The notes beneath the pieces are model-generated. The model saw only the letters and a list, made by a program, of their open reading frames with translations. It did no database searches and was not told where the DNA came from. From contig CAJQUW010001866.1 of NCBI GenBank assembly GCA_907163375.1, positions 744,001 to 808,000 on the forward strand: DNA of 64,000 nucleotides, in the 5' to 3' direction. Origin of the DNA: Prostheceraeus crozeri. Taxonomy: Eukaryota; Platyhelminthes; Polycladida; Euryleptidae. This document shows, piece by piece, positions 11,315 to 22,083 of the stretch. A program made the position numbers and the translations under genes. Every line of letters begins with the position of its first letter. Position 1 is the stretch's first letter.

Positions 11315-13310
11315 CACTGTAAATCGCTCGATAGCACATACGAAGGATGCATGCCAAGATATATTTTTGGTATATTTCTGTATCTATTTTACTTCTGTTA
11401 TTTCAACTGTGGTATGCTTTACATGCTAAAGCCATACCAGCACAATGTTAAAAGAAAGCATCAGTTATGTCTAAAGCAGCGGCGGCCTGGGGCGCAGCAC
11501 TCCATTAGATAATACACCAAAATTAAAATAAATCATCAAGTTAAATGAACGCTAGCTGAACGGTCAGTGGCTCAACCTATCCAATAACCAAGACTGCACA
11601 AACATCAATCAAAGCGCGTTTCAAGTGACTCAGACGTCACCGTCCCTATGTCTCATGGATGGGGCGCACAGCAAATTCGCTTCGTTTCATACAGGTTTTG
11701 CTGATCATGCATTTGCATACATCAAACATTTCTGGCTGCATCACACGAGCAAATCGTGCTGAGATGGGGCGCTCTCACGATGTCCCTCTGGTACAGTTTC
11801 GCGCATTCTTATTAGTTGTAACGATGCAGCATGTGTTGGGAAGTCAATCTAACGTCAATTTTATGAAACATGTGCAAGCATTGCAGACTGCAGTCGAAAC
11901 GCATTCGGTCACTATTCACTGATGTCTCTAGTGTATATTCGATGGAAATTCAATCAGATTATCTTTCTCAAGAAAGACTTTATTTCAGCATTTCATATAA
12001 AGAAAAATTCGCATTGACTCACCAAGGTTACGAATAATCAGGAATTACGTTAACGTTTCACAAAACCTTGTCTGTAACCTTCCGAATTTCAAATGATAAA
12101 GTTGCTCAATAGTTTTGACATGTTTTTTGCCTTGAAAGCCGATTTAGCATTAAAAAATTGTGAATAATTTGAAATTAAATTGAGTGAAAGAACTTTATAA
12201 TGTTTTTTTAATTTCAATTACCTGTTGCGAATTCAAACATATTTTCTATTTTTGCTTGATTCAGAGTTCTTATTATAAAAATATTTTTTTATTATCAAGG
12301 CATCGCAGTTAGCAAATGGAGCAATTCAATTTTGTCATGTCATAATTAAACACTTTCATATAAGTCTAGGCTTGCATGCATAACTAATAGTAATTGTAGT
12401 ATGTATAGTTAGCTGCAACTGAGACCATATTAGCTTATGAGCTTAAATAATGAAGTTTGGACTGCTCCCCACTTCAGCTGAACTGCACGAGCCGCCACTG
12501 GTCTAAAGTATGTTGATTTAAGGCATTTTGTCAAGAAAAATCACACTAATGTTACTATTGTTTTGTAGTACGATAACGACATTTTAGAGTCAAACTTATA
12601 ATACTGAATTCGATTTTAATACAGGTAAATCTAAGTCATTTCAGAAATAATCAATAAGTATACAACCATCAACGTTTATGCATTATGTAATTTTGAAATC
12701 AGGCTTATTATCAATCCGAAATGAAAACACATTATAATTCATGAAAGCAAATGTAGTTATGGTTGAGATATATAAGTCAAACATGGTAGCTCATAAGTTA
12801 TCGTTTTATTGGAATGACGCTTATCAACTTAGTTCATGGAGTTCAGCTAATTATGAGTCGTGTGAATGTTATTAGACAAGTAGCAACAATGACACACGGC
12901 ATTAATTTCATAGTAAATCGAGTCTAGAACAAATACTCTAAATACCACGCTATTCATAAGAGTGTATATGACTGATATTGTTGACAGAAATTATTTGAAA
13001 GTAGTATGCAATATAAATAATTTCTTGCTAAATGACTAAAGTCTCTTCATACGAAAGGCGTGCTAATGAGGACAAATTTGCATTGAGTCTCGTATATAAA
13101 ACATACCAACAACTCCTATTTCATCGTAAAACAGCCAATCACAGATAGAATGGTTCGTATCGCTACATACCAATCATATACGAAAGTCGCATGGAAAACA
13201 TACCAGATCTCTGTAAACATGCGAGAATCTCTTATCAAATGTTAGTTTTAAATTGTATGTAAATTTGGTATATGCTTGTATGCAATTTTCGTATCCAGCG
13301 ATTTACAGTG
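11315..13310. mobile_element. TA-flanked MITE-like element, copy 2, with nested hAT
   Basis: It begins CACTGTAAATCGCT and ends AGCGATTTACAGTG, with TA at 11313-11314 and 13311-13312. It is the reverse complement of copy 1 at 573-1535. The 1996-bp span minus the 1032-bp hAT insertion with its duplicated 8 bp gives 964 bp, matching copy 1. The two copies lie about 10 kb apart in opposite orientation. Their divergence is visible throughout, so neither insertion is recent. Confidence 0.85.
11477..12500. mobile_element. Non-autonomous hAT element inside the MITE
   Basis: An exact 8-bp target duplication, GTCTAAAG, lies at 11469-11476 and 12501-12508. The ends are CAGCGGCGGC and GCCGCCACTG, the CAG-type inverted ends of hAT elements. 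The interior splits a sequence that is continuous in copy 1. No hAT transposase motif was found in its 1024 bp, so it is non-autonomous. A modest open frame at 11659-11922 has no recognisable domain. Confidence 0.9.
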
Positions 13311-13466
13311 TACATGTCAGCAGACAGCATTTTTAGAAGTGTCCTGTGTAATAGTAGGTGTAATAGTAGGGTTCGTCCGTACGGGAGGTTAGTCATAATT
13401 GTGTGAAAAAACAATCGCTCCCTTTGTTTGACGTAAATCTACTTTAATCATTTTTTCAAAAAATCA

Positions 13467-13505
13467 CCCGACGCGTTTCGTCAATCCGACAGTCTCAAGG
13501 GCTTA
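13467..13505 (-). repeat. Penelope-like terminal motif remnant
   Basis: On the minus strand GACTGTCGGATTGACGAAAC is followed by GCGTCGGGTGA. The GACGAAACGCGTCGGG word resembles the terminal, hammerhead-related motifs of Penelope-like elements. No ORF accompanies it, so it is at most a solo terminal remnant. This rests on recall of the motif and is tentative. Confidence 0.35.
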
Positions 13506-13559
13506 GTATGTGACACAAGTGTTCAAAGGTAGGTTTATATACAACAAATCAGTAGTCCA

Positions 13560-15083
13560 GTCAGGGCAACTCATCATGTCAGCTCATGCCGCCTGTTCAA
13601 TAGAGGCATTCAATTTTAATTTTCCTTAAAGCTCACTGTAAAAGTCCTTCCCGGTGTTTTAAACAAAGAGATGATTTTCGTCTGAAGAAAATTAAATATT
13701 ACCTGGAAAAGCCACGAACAAATGTTGAATTGTGCAATTTTTGCGATAACACGAAGTCATATTTGGATAAGGAGATCCAAATGTCGACAAACAGTAAAGG
13801 CAATAATTCTTAACCTGAGAACTTGAAAGGAAGTGGAAGCATTAGGGGGACGTGAATATGAGAAATGGCTTTACCTGTCATCGGTGCTCGTCTAAAGTTG
13901 AAGTGATACATCATTTATGAGCTGAAATGCCGGAACATATTTATTTGCTCGACATATTTGCTTCAGATTGCAAACGATATTATCAAAATCAGTAGATAAC
14001 GCAAAGGATGCAGAGAAATAAATATGAGAATTGGAAGAAGTCTTCAGATGTAACTTAAATATGCAGCAATTTAAATAAGTATTAACTGTTTTCAATAGAG
14101 ACATAAGTTTCACGTTTGAAAGTTCCCGTCATTATTCAACAGCCAGGAGACACCTCAGTCCATAGAAATCCGACTTTCAGCTTTATTTAAATTAGTGAGC
14201 CTAGAATGGACCAAGCGATTACACGGGCGCGAAGCAGGAGCTTAATCGAGAGTTATCTAGCCGCATAAACTGACATTACTTGTAACCACCCTGTCAATTG
14301 TTTTCTGTCACACTGACAACGCTTCCTCGATGCATGACTTGTGTGAATCGCAGATATCGGATCGCGTGACCAATAATTTCTGAATTTGTTTTTAAATTAT
14401 CGAAAGGTTACAGTGGAAATGTGATCAATCAATTCCTGCTGCAGCTAATAAGTTCGCAGACATGTTTAATCGTGTTTCTAATCTCTCTCTTCGATTTACG
14501 CTAGTTGACCACCTAGTTCAGAAATATCACATTGCTTTGCATGACGTGAAGTTGTCAATGCCATTCACTTGCGATCGTTTAACAAATCCGCATTGATTTG
14601 ATAAAGTTCTTGGTTTTGATAAAACCAAAGTGATCAGAAGATCGCTTTGGCAGAATCGATTATGCTATTACAACAGTCGATGTCAAACTTTAGATTTACG
14701 TGAAGCCGTTTAAAAATGGTTTTGTTTAACAAATCGGACGTTTTATTAAAACCGTTTTAATTAATCTAAATCTACATGAAGTCAAACATGCGTTTACAAT
14801 AATCCGCTTTAATATGTTGCGATTTAACAAAGCGGATTTATCAAAACGAGCTTGTTGAAACCGATTTGTCGAATCTAGTCGAAAGTTTGACCTGACCTTC
14901 TGCAAGCGCGACATAAGTAGACGACACTAACGAATGCTATAATTTTCAAATGTGGATCCCGCTGATACTGAGATTTGTTGCATGTACACTCATTGAAATG
15001 CTATGTTCTATACTCACTTGACAAAGGCAGATAAAACCAATAAATTGCTTACTGATGAAAGCTGGTAGTATGTAAAGTTATAC
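13560..15083. other. Gene-free stretch with degenerate repeats
   Basis: No protein-like frame was seen. Between about 14580 and 14900 related words recur in both orientations (AACAAATCGG, AAAACCGTTTTAA, AACAAAGCGGATT, GAAACCGATTTG). One roughly 90-bp unit seems repeated in tandem with much decay. The last bases, ATAC, form the left target duplication of the Gypsy element. Confidence 0.5.
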
Positions 15084-15259
15084 TGTAGAACATGCAGCTT
15101 TGGCAGTCATGAGATTTGTATTTACTATTTGACTTTCAAATGCACAGGTGCATGCACAGAAGTCTATGTTCAACAGCTAACTATGAACAACGCATGACTA
15201 TTTGCAAATATCATAGCAATAGTCGTGTACCAAAAATGTCGATAATGTTGGTCACTACA
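15084..15259 (-). repeat. Gypsy LTR, left on the plus strand (3' LTR)
   Basis: It begins TGTAGAACATGCAGC and ends GGTCACTACA, the TG...CA form of LTRs. It matches the copy at 19284-19457 over its whole length with about ten differences. Confidence 0.92.
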
Positions 15260-16440
15260 GAAGTCCCCCTTCAGATACGCAGTATCGGTCAGGTTGTCGC
15301 AAAGGACTACCGAAACGAGAAGTAACTATCTCTGGAGGTTGTTTTTCAGGATCACTTATACACGACTGATTTTCGGATTCAATATGAGCTGGCTTCAGTC
15401 GGTCAATGGAAACTAAATCCGTTTTGCCATCGACGTCCAATAAGTAGGCCTTTTGTCCTCGGTTGATTATCCAGTATGGTCCTTTATAATGGGGTTGAAG
15501 AGGTTCCGATGTGCATCAACTCGTACAAAAACATGTGTCGCATCTTTGAGTGACGAAAATATGAATGGTCGTCTTCTACTATTTTCCAAACTACGGTGCC
15601 ATGAGGTATCAGCAGGTCTTAAGTCGTTAAATTTCCGTTGCAATTCCCTTTGGGCCTTAAATGTAGGTATACAGTAGAATCAGATGATTCGAAAAATTCT
15701 CCTGGCAATCTTAGAGCTTCTCCAAATACCAGCTGTGCTGAAAATGTGCCAAGATCGGGTTTATATGATGCTCTCATTCCTAGTAATACCAAAGGAAGAG
15801 CTGTAGTCCAATCACTCCGACCGTCCAACACTGCAGTTAATGAAGCTTTGAGATGTCTATGAGTTCTTTCAACTAGACCATTCTGTTGAGGCATGTAAGC
15901 ACATGTGGTGAGATGTTCTACACCAAGATATGTCCATAGTTCCTTCCACATTTCACTGACGAATTGTCTTCCCCGATCTGAAGTAATACGCACACACATA
16001 CCATGTCGAGATATCCACAATAGAAGAGCTTTTGCACAAGATTTGGCTGTAGCGTCCAGTATGGGTACTGCATCATTAAAACGAGTAAAGCGATCAATTA
16101 TTGTGAAAATGTATCGAAAGCCATCTGATTCTTGCAATGGTCCTACTACGTCAATATGAATTGATGCAAATCTTTCGGTTGGTGCTGGAGGTCTGGAGAG
16201 AGTTGTACGTTGATGTCTCGTTACTTTTGCTTGTTGGCAATTCATGCAATTTTTGGCCCAAGCAGTAACTTTGGATGATATATTCTTGAAAACAAATCAT
16301 TCTGAAATTAAGCGTCGAGTTGTTCTTGCACTAGGATGATGCAAATTATGAAATCGATTGTACACTTCTCTCTGCATGGACTGTGGTACAAGAGGTCTAT
16401 CCAAGCCGGTTGAGGTATCTACCAATAATGACTCTTCGAG
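15260..16440 (-). pseudogene. Gypsy part: integrase and tail (fossil)
   Basis: An HHCC-type zinc region (HNLHHPSARTTRRLISE, then NCMNCQQAKVTRH) lies at about 16200-16360. The catalytic core includes FASIHIDVVGPL, ITSDRGRQF and MPQQNGLVERTHRHLKASL, the DDE signature of Gypsy integrases. The C-terminal end reads KTDLVSIDRLKPAH near 15380-15430, a common Gypsy tail. Confidence 0.88.
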
Positions 16441-16619
16441 ATTCAGAATTCGACGTTTTTCAATTCTGAGTGAAGGAGATGAAGATAATTCAATAACATC
16501 ATCTGCATTTGTTTGCAGTGCAGCCATTCTAGAGAGATCCAAACCAATCTGAGTAAGTCCTGTTACAGATGCAACCGCAAGCGCTTTATGAAGTGTAGGT
16601 CTACTCAGATAATCAGACA

Positions 16620-18190
16620 CTACATTTTCGTGTCCACTGACGTGTCTTATATCGGTAGCAAATTCGCTCAGAAATGCAATCTGTCTCTGTACACGAGCAG
16701 AACGTAAAGTTTTTGACGTAAACAAATAGACAAGCGGCTTATGGTCTGTCAGTAGCTGCAGGTTTGTGCGTCCTTCTAGCATATGGTAAAAACGTTTAAC
16801 AGCACTAAACAAGGCAAACAGTTCTTTGTCTCTAGTGCTCCAAATAATTTGCTGAGGATTTAACTTTTTTGAGTGATACGCTATTGGTACTCAACGACCA
16901 GACTGAAATTGTTGAATGACTACACCAACTGCTTCATTTGATGCGTCAGCAACCACTTGGGTAGCGACATTATTCCTTGGGTACGCCAATTGCGACGCTG
17001 ATGCAAGACTAGACTTCGCATTCTCAAATGCGTCATTATGTTCATCAGTCCATTTGAACCTGTCTTTTGTCGAATTTGTCAGTTCATGTAGAGGCTTCAA
17101 TATCTTCGCAAGCTTAGGCACAAATCGATGATAAAAGTTAATCATACCGATAAATCGTCGACATTCGACTAAATTGTTGGGCGGTTTCATTGATAATAAA
17201 TTGTTCACCTTGTCAGGTAAAGGGTTTACTCCACACATGGAAACTTCTAAACCAAGAAATTTTACGACAGATTTCCCAAACACACATTTTTCTGGCCGCA
17301 CGACAAAGCCATGTTCAGAAAGTCGAGAGAAAAGATTCATCAAATCCTGACGATGCGTTTCAGGATTAGGAGAATATAGAAATATGTCGTCTATGTAGGC
17401 AAATACTCTGGGCATCCCACGCAAAACTGTATCAATCAGTCTTTGAAATCTCTGTGCTGCGTTGCACAATCCAAAAGGCATGCGAGTATATTCAAAGAGT
17501 CCATATGGGGTTGTAATTGCAGTTTCCTTCCTATCTTTTTCATGCATTGGAATTTGAGCATGTGCTCTCGCCAGATCAATTGTACTGAAAATGCTTGATC
17601 CATCTAGACTATCTGAAAACGTTTGTATATCTGGGACAGGATAGTGGTCCGGTATTGTGATAGCATTTAAACGCTCATAGCAACCAACCATGCGATACTG
17701 TTTGCCACCATCCTTCGGCACTAGATGTACAGGACTCGCCCATTCTGAGTTTGAGGGTTTCAATATCCCCCACTTCAAAAGCTGATCAATTTCTTGACGT
17801 ATCGCAGTCATCCTTTCTGTCGTCAATCGGCAAGGACGTGCATAAACAGGACTACATTTAGTAATTATCCGATGAGAAACACCTGTTGCTTTTATAGAAG
17901 GAAAACCAAGTGAAGGGATGCAAAGGCTTTGAAATTCCTGTGATTGTCGAATATCATCAAATGAAGGATCATCACATTTAGATGCTTGTTCAATTTTCAC
18001 CTGAGCAATGACAGGATGTTGTTTCCTCGAAGTATGACAGGCTATAGTCGAGTAAGTTTTGCCATCAAGAAGACGATTTCCACGAACATCTGGAATTATG
18101 TCATGTTGTCTTAAAAAATCCGCTCCAATGATTGTTGTTGGAGCGTCAGCTACTATAAAATTAAACGTAAATTTCTTTCCAAGGCCAAAA
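16620..18190 (-). pseudogene. Gypsy part: reverse transcriptase and RNase H (fossil)
   Basis: RT motifs run from WGILKPSNSEWASPVHLVPK through FSTIDLARAHAQIPM and MPFGLCNAAQRFQRLID to the catalytic FAYIDDIFLYS, between about 17800 and 17380. The connection and RNase H follow, with VVADASNEAVG near 16940, LLTDHKPLVYLF near 16740 and HVSGHENVVSDYLSR near 16640. Confidence 0.9.
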
Positions 18191-18199
18191 TCCAAATTA

Positions 18200-19256
18200 A
18201 CACGTTTGTTGATCTCGTAAACAGTAATTTCAGTTCCGTTTGCTCTTTCAAGCGAATAGTTGGATCGGACAATGAAGTATGGAAGACTGTTGGAGGAAGT
18301 AAAGAAACTTCGCTTCCACTGTCAATAAGAAAACAACGGCCATCTTGGTCACTGACATACAAAAGATTACAGGCATAATTGCAAGAAGAAGTGCAACCAA
18401 CAGTCGCCTCTACTGAGGGTTGCTGCGCTCGTTTCCCGAATTGCGCATGTCTTCATGGAATGTACATGGTCTTATGCACTTTTGTGCATTCTGCCCATAT
18501 CGCTTATGAATGTAACACCAACGATCCACAAAGTCACAATTGTTAGCATTTGGTCTTCAGGCCTGAGCATTGGTATGGTTGCGGTTTCCTGTGGCTTGGG
18601 CTCTCTTCTTGTCAGAATGTTCATTCTGTTCATTCTGTTTTTGTAATTCTTTCGAAAAATGTGAAATGTCTCTTCTTTTTCGTGTGCGCATTCATTTCTT
18701 GATCTTCAACATTATCACTTTGATTTACCAAAGACACTATTGTATCTGTTTGTGAATTGAAATATAAATCTGCTCGTAGTGCAATATCCGACAAGGTTGA
18801 GCAATTCAACCAATATCTACATAACAATTGTAAAGAAGTTGGCAAGCGCCGCAGAAAGTGCTCCTGTATTATTTCATGATCCAGATCGTGGGGATACAAC
18901 AATTCAAGCTCATTGAAAAGAGTCGATGGTTTACGATCTAATGAACAGGAAGGTAAATGCTCCAATCGTCTGAGCTTTTCAGCTGGTGTCAGTTTCAATC
19001 GTAAACACAGGCACTTCTGTAGCTGATCGCAACAATCCGAAGCCAACGGAGATGCTTTGACCAGATGTTTTATCAATCGGAAATATTGGGACGGTAATTT
19101 AGCGATTGTCTTGCGAAATTTTGCAGCTTGTGTGGTAATGCCAGCGTCTGCCATTAAATTATCACACATTAGCAGCCATGTATCAATGTCAGTTGAATCA
19201 AATGAAGGTGACCCAACGCGAACTGACGCGCAAGTTGTTAATTCGCTAGTTGCCAT
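18200..19256 (-). pseudogene. Gypsy part: Gag and protease (fossil)
   Basis: The Gag region starts near 19256 and has the compact capsid-type sequence of mag-like elements (LEHLPSCSLDRKPSTLFNEL, IIQEHFLRRLP). A decayed zinc-knuckle region lies near 18450-18550. The protease active site FLIDSGSEVSLLPP lies near 18300-18340. Confidence 0.83.
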
Positions 19257-19283
19257 ATTTAATCACGTCGGGCTCACCAAATA

Positions 19284-19457
19284 TGTAGAACATGCAGCTG
19301 TGGCAGTCAAGAGATTTGTATTACTATTTGACTTTCAAATGCACAGGTGCATGCACAGAAGTCTATGTTCAACAGCTAACTATGAACAGCGCATAACTAT
19401 ATACAATATCATAGCAATAGTCGTGTACCAAAAATGTCGGTAATGTCGGTCACTACA
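19284..19457 (-). repeat. Gypsy LTR, right on the plus strand (5' LTR)
   Basis: It begins TGTAGAACATGCAGC and ends GGTCACTACA, followed by ATAC. On the minus strand the element interior next to it starts TATTTGGTGAGCCCGACG, a possible primer-binding site. The tRNA was not assigned. Confidence 0.92.
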
Positions 19458-20745
19458 ATACATTGACTAAAAGCTCCATTCCGCTGATTCATCAAATTAT
19501 TATCGCCATTGGCTTTTGGCATGATTGATTCAAATATCAGAGGTTCGTAGTACGAGTAATTCCCAATTATCGAGAAATTGTCTCCTTAGGACTATTCGCA
19601 TGGGTAGACAGCTCTGCTGGAGATGGATTCCTTCTCAGTTGCTCGCTTATCCAAGTACTAAATGGGCGCTTGTTAGTGCTCATGTACCACACACAGCATC
19701 ACATGAGCATTGGTATATCACTTAAAATGATTCAATAATTTAGTGACTTTATAAACAGGCCGAATTTCTGCATTCGACTGAAGGTTAATGTTTTTTCAGC
19801 TTCATCACAATGAGCGGAATGGACCAAGCTATACATTTCCTTCTTTCAACTTAACTGATCATCGCATCGTTGTTGAAAATTCTCTTCAACTATTTCATTA
19901 CGCATGTGACTGAATCCTTTTTAATAAAGCATTTCAGTCAGTGATCATAATATTCGTCACACAAACAGCGACCGCATCGCATACAATTTGTGTCTCATGG
20001 GGGTAGTCCTGAAAAGGCATATAAAAGCAGGTGTTCGTCTTGTTCGTCAAATGTTCGTCTTTCAAGTGTTCAACCTTTATAATATGCAGGTTGATCTGAA
20101 ACGAATCAATCATCTTTGTACATAATCTTAGTATCAGGGATATCAGAATTCTTCTTGGGGTTCTCCATAGTGAATTGGATATTCTCATCAAGAGAATAGA
20201 GGAAATTGAAAAATTTCTCCACCTAATCCGTCCAAAAATGGCCTGGGGAACAGTAGGCCTACCTCTGATAAAATATCTGGGACTGATCTTCATGATTATT
20301 GAACTGAGATTGAATATGATTCAATCCTAGCTCAATAACTATGACAGTCGTCAGTCTCACAGTCGTCACATTTCTTCTCTTCTCTCGATGTCACAATGTT
20401 GAAACCGGGCTGGCCTGAGAACGAGGTAGGCCTGGCCGGGCGTGGATTGGGCCTGCAAATAAGAAACTCGCACGGGCCTCGACATCCTAAATCTGACGGC
20501 CTCTGATTGTTATCTTTTGATCAAACTGTGATAAGGCTTGAAAGTCAGAGGCGGAGAAAGGTGTGAATGTAATCAGATCTCTGTTTGAATGAGTCAGGAT
20601 CTTCTATCAATTTGTGTATGGCAGCCTAGATGCTAAATTAGGTTATTACTTTCTCGAAAACATCAAGAATTGCCACATCTCTGAAAGCGTCCACGAGAAG
20701 AGACAGTTATCACTGCATTATTGCACTTCTCCTTCATATTTCTCA
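19458..20745. other. Gene-free stretch
   Basis: No coding or repeat structure was identified. Around 20400-20480 the sequence is locally GC-richer. The right edge runs into the Penelope-like element, whose left border is uncertain. Confidence 0.5.
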
Positions 20746-20837
20746 TCTTATCACTAGAATCTGCCCTCCTCCACTATCTTCTTCTCCTTCCTCTTCCGTT
20801 TACATTTAAGTCTTCTCTTAGCCTTCACGCTTCGTAG

Positions 20838-21373
20838 CCTCCTCCTCCTCCTCCTCCTCCTCCTCCTCCTCCTCCTCCTCCTCCTCCTCCTCCTCCTCCT
20901 CCTCCTCCTCCTCCTCCTCCTCCTCCTCCTCCTCCTCCTCCTCCTCCTCCTCCTCCTCCTCCTCCTCCTCCTCCTCCTCCTCCTCCTCCTCCTCCTCCTC
21001 CTCCTCCCTCCTCCTCCTCCTCCTCCTCCTCCTCCTCCTCCTCCTCCTCCTCCTCCTCCTCCTCCTCCTCCTCCTCCTCCTCCTCCTCCCTCCTCCTCCT
21101 CCTCCTCCTCCTCCTCCTCCTCCTCCTCCTCCTCCTCCTCCTCCTCCTCCTCCTCCTCCTCCTCCTCCTCCTCCTCCTCCCTCCTCCTCCTCCTCCTCCT
21201 CCTCCTCCTCCTCCTCCTCCTCCTCCTCCTCCTCCTCCTCCTCCTCCTCCTCCTCCTCCTCCTCCTCCTCCTCCTCCGCCTCCTCCTCCTCCGCCTCCTC
21301 CTCCTCCTCCTCCTCCTCCTCCTCCTCCTCCTCCTCCTCCTCCTCCTCCTCCTCCTCCTCCGCCTCCTCCTCT
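20838..21373. repeat. CCT/TCC trinucleotide tract, about 535 bp
   Basis: An almost pure (CCT)n array interrupted by a few CTCCCTCC one-base shifts and CCG variants near its right end. In the frame that continues into ORF1 the right part encodes serine with a few alanines. The opposite strand reads as poly-Glu, poly-Arg or poly-Gly; those are not genes. A second shorter tract, (CCT)n, follows ORF2 at 24541-24642. Confidence 0.97.
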
Positions 21374-22048
21374 TCACAAGGGGATGAACTTCCAGCATCT
21401 TCGACCACCAATGCTGCCGAGTTGCCTTCTACTCCTCAATCCCGCAAGCGAGCCCAGCCATCCGACTTCACAACACCAACAACTCAACTCAATCTCTTCG
21501 GCACTCCACTCATTGAGCCACCAAGGAGCAGAGCTCGTTCAAACTCTCTACCAACCTCCAACCTTTCCATCTCTCCAACAAGTGAGCACAAACATATAGT
21601 ATATGGAGACTACAACATTCTCCAGTATAAACGATCTGACATCTTAACCGTGTCCCATCAAATGGGAAAACTGAGCCATTTCAAGGTTATTATATCAAAC
21701 CTCAAGAAAGTTTACAGCGACATTGAGACTGTTGTCCTTTGCATTAGTGCTCTAGATAGAGCAAATGCTTCCATCACAAACACTAAATGTTTTAAGACCT
21801 TCTTATATCATGCCCGACAAAAATACCCGGAAGCCAACATCATCGTGATTCTTGGAGGTATCTCCACAACTTTTTCTGAGTCGGAGATAAGCAATGTAAA
21901 TGCTTTCAATGAATTCATACGCGAAAAATGTAAGGCTGATTGTCTGACCGTTCCTCCTCCCGATCCATACATTATAACGAACTTGAATGTTTTATCAGAT
22001 CAGTCGAAAAATGATCTCTTCGCCATCTTAGATAATTTTTTTCCATAG
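21362..22048 (+). CDS. Penelope-like ORF1, Ser-rich head and SGNH-like domain
   Basis: The frame is open from inside the CCT tract, so the protein starts with a polyserine run and no ATG decides the start; only the right part is certain. After a basic linker (PQSRKRAQPSD) comes a domain with CISALDRANASITNTK, then FKTFLYHARQKYPEANIIVI, then LGGISTTFSESE. The homologous block in copy 2 reads CLSLLDRRNRLITN, then LFVILSGVTDIF, preceded by LIFGDSNLESF. GDSNL and the spaced hydrophobic strands resemble an SGNH/GDSL-type fold, but the catalytic Ser motif is weak here (IVYGDYNI). The polyserine length is surely variable among copies. The function in the element is unknown. Confidence 0.6.
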   Translation, partial: ASSSSQGDELPASSTTNAAELPSTPQSRKRAQPSDFTTPTTQLNLFGTPLIEPPRSRARSNSLPTSNLSISPTSEHKHIVYGDYNILQYKRSDILTVSHQMGKLSHFKVIISNLKKVYSDIETVVLCISALDRANASITNTKCFKTFLYHARQKYPEANIIVILGGISTTFSESEISNVNAFNEFIREKCKADCLTVPPPDPYIITNLNVLSDQSKNDLFAILDNFFP

Positions 22049-22083
22049 GAAAAAGACTATCTGAAAACGAACTTTCTAACATA

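Larger units (their letters stand above)
15084..19457 (-). mobile_element. Ty3/Gypsy LTR retrotransposon fossil with both LTRs
   Basis: A compact 4374-bp minus-strand element. Its terminal repeats of about 175 bp are roughly 94 percent alike, and ATAC flanks both outer ends as a 4-bp target duplication. The gene order is Gag, protease, RT, RNase H, integrase, as in Ty3/Gypsy and probably the mag-like lineage. A purine-rich stretch abuts the left LTR on the minus strand. A TGG-starting primer-site-like sequence abuts the right LTR. It is broken in a few places; LTR divergence suggests a middle-aged insertion. Confidence 0.93.

Noticed and set aside
11659-11922. 87-codon frame inside the hAT element
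   Set aside because: No transposase or BED motif and no family resemblance.
20754-21411. Long minus-strand frames encoding poly-Arg, poly-Glu and poly-Gly
   Set aside because: They are translations of the CCT/GGA microsatellite and change only where the tract has one-base shifts; no real protein.
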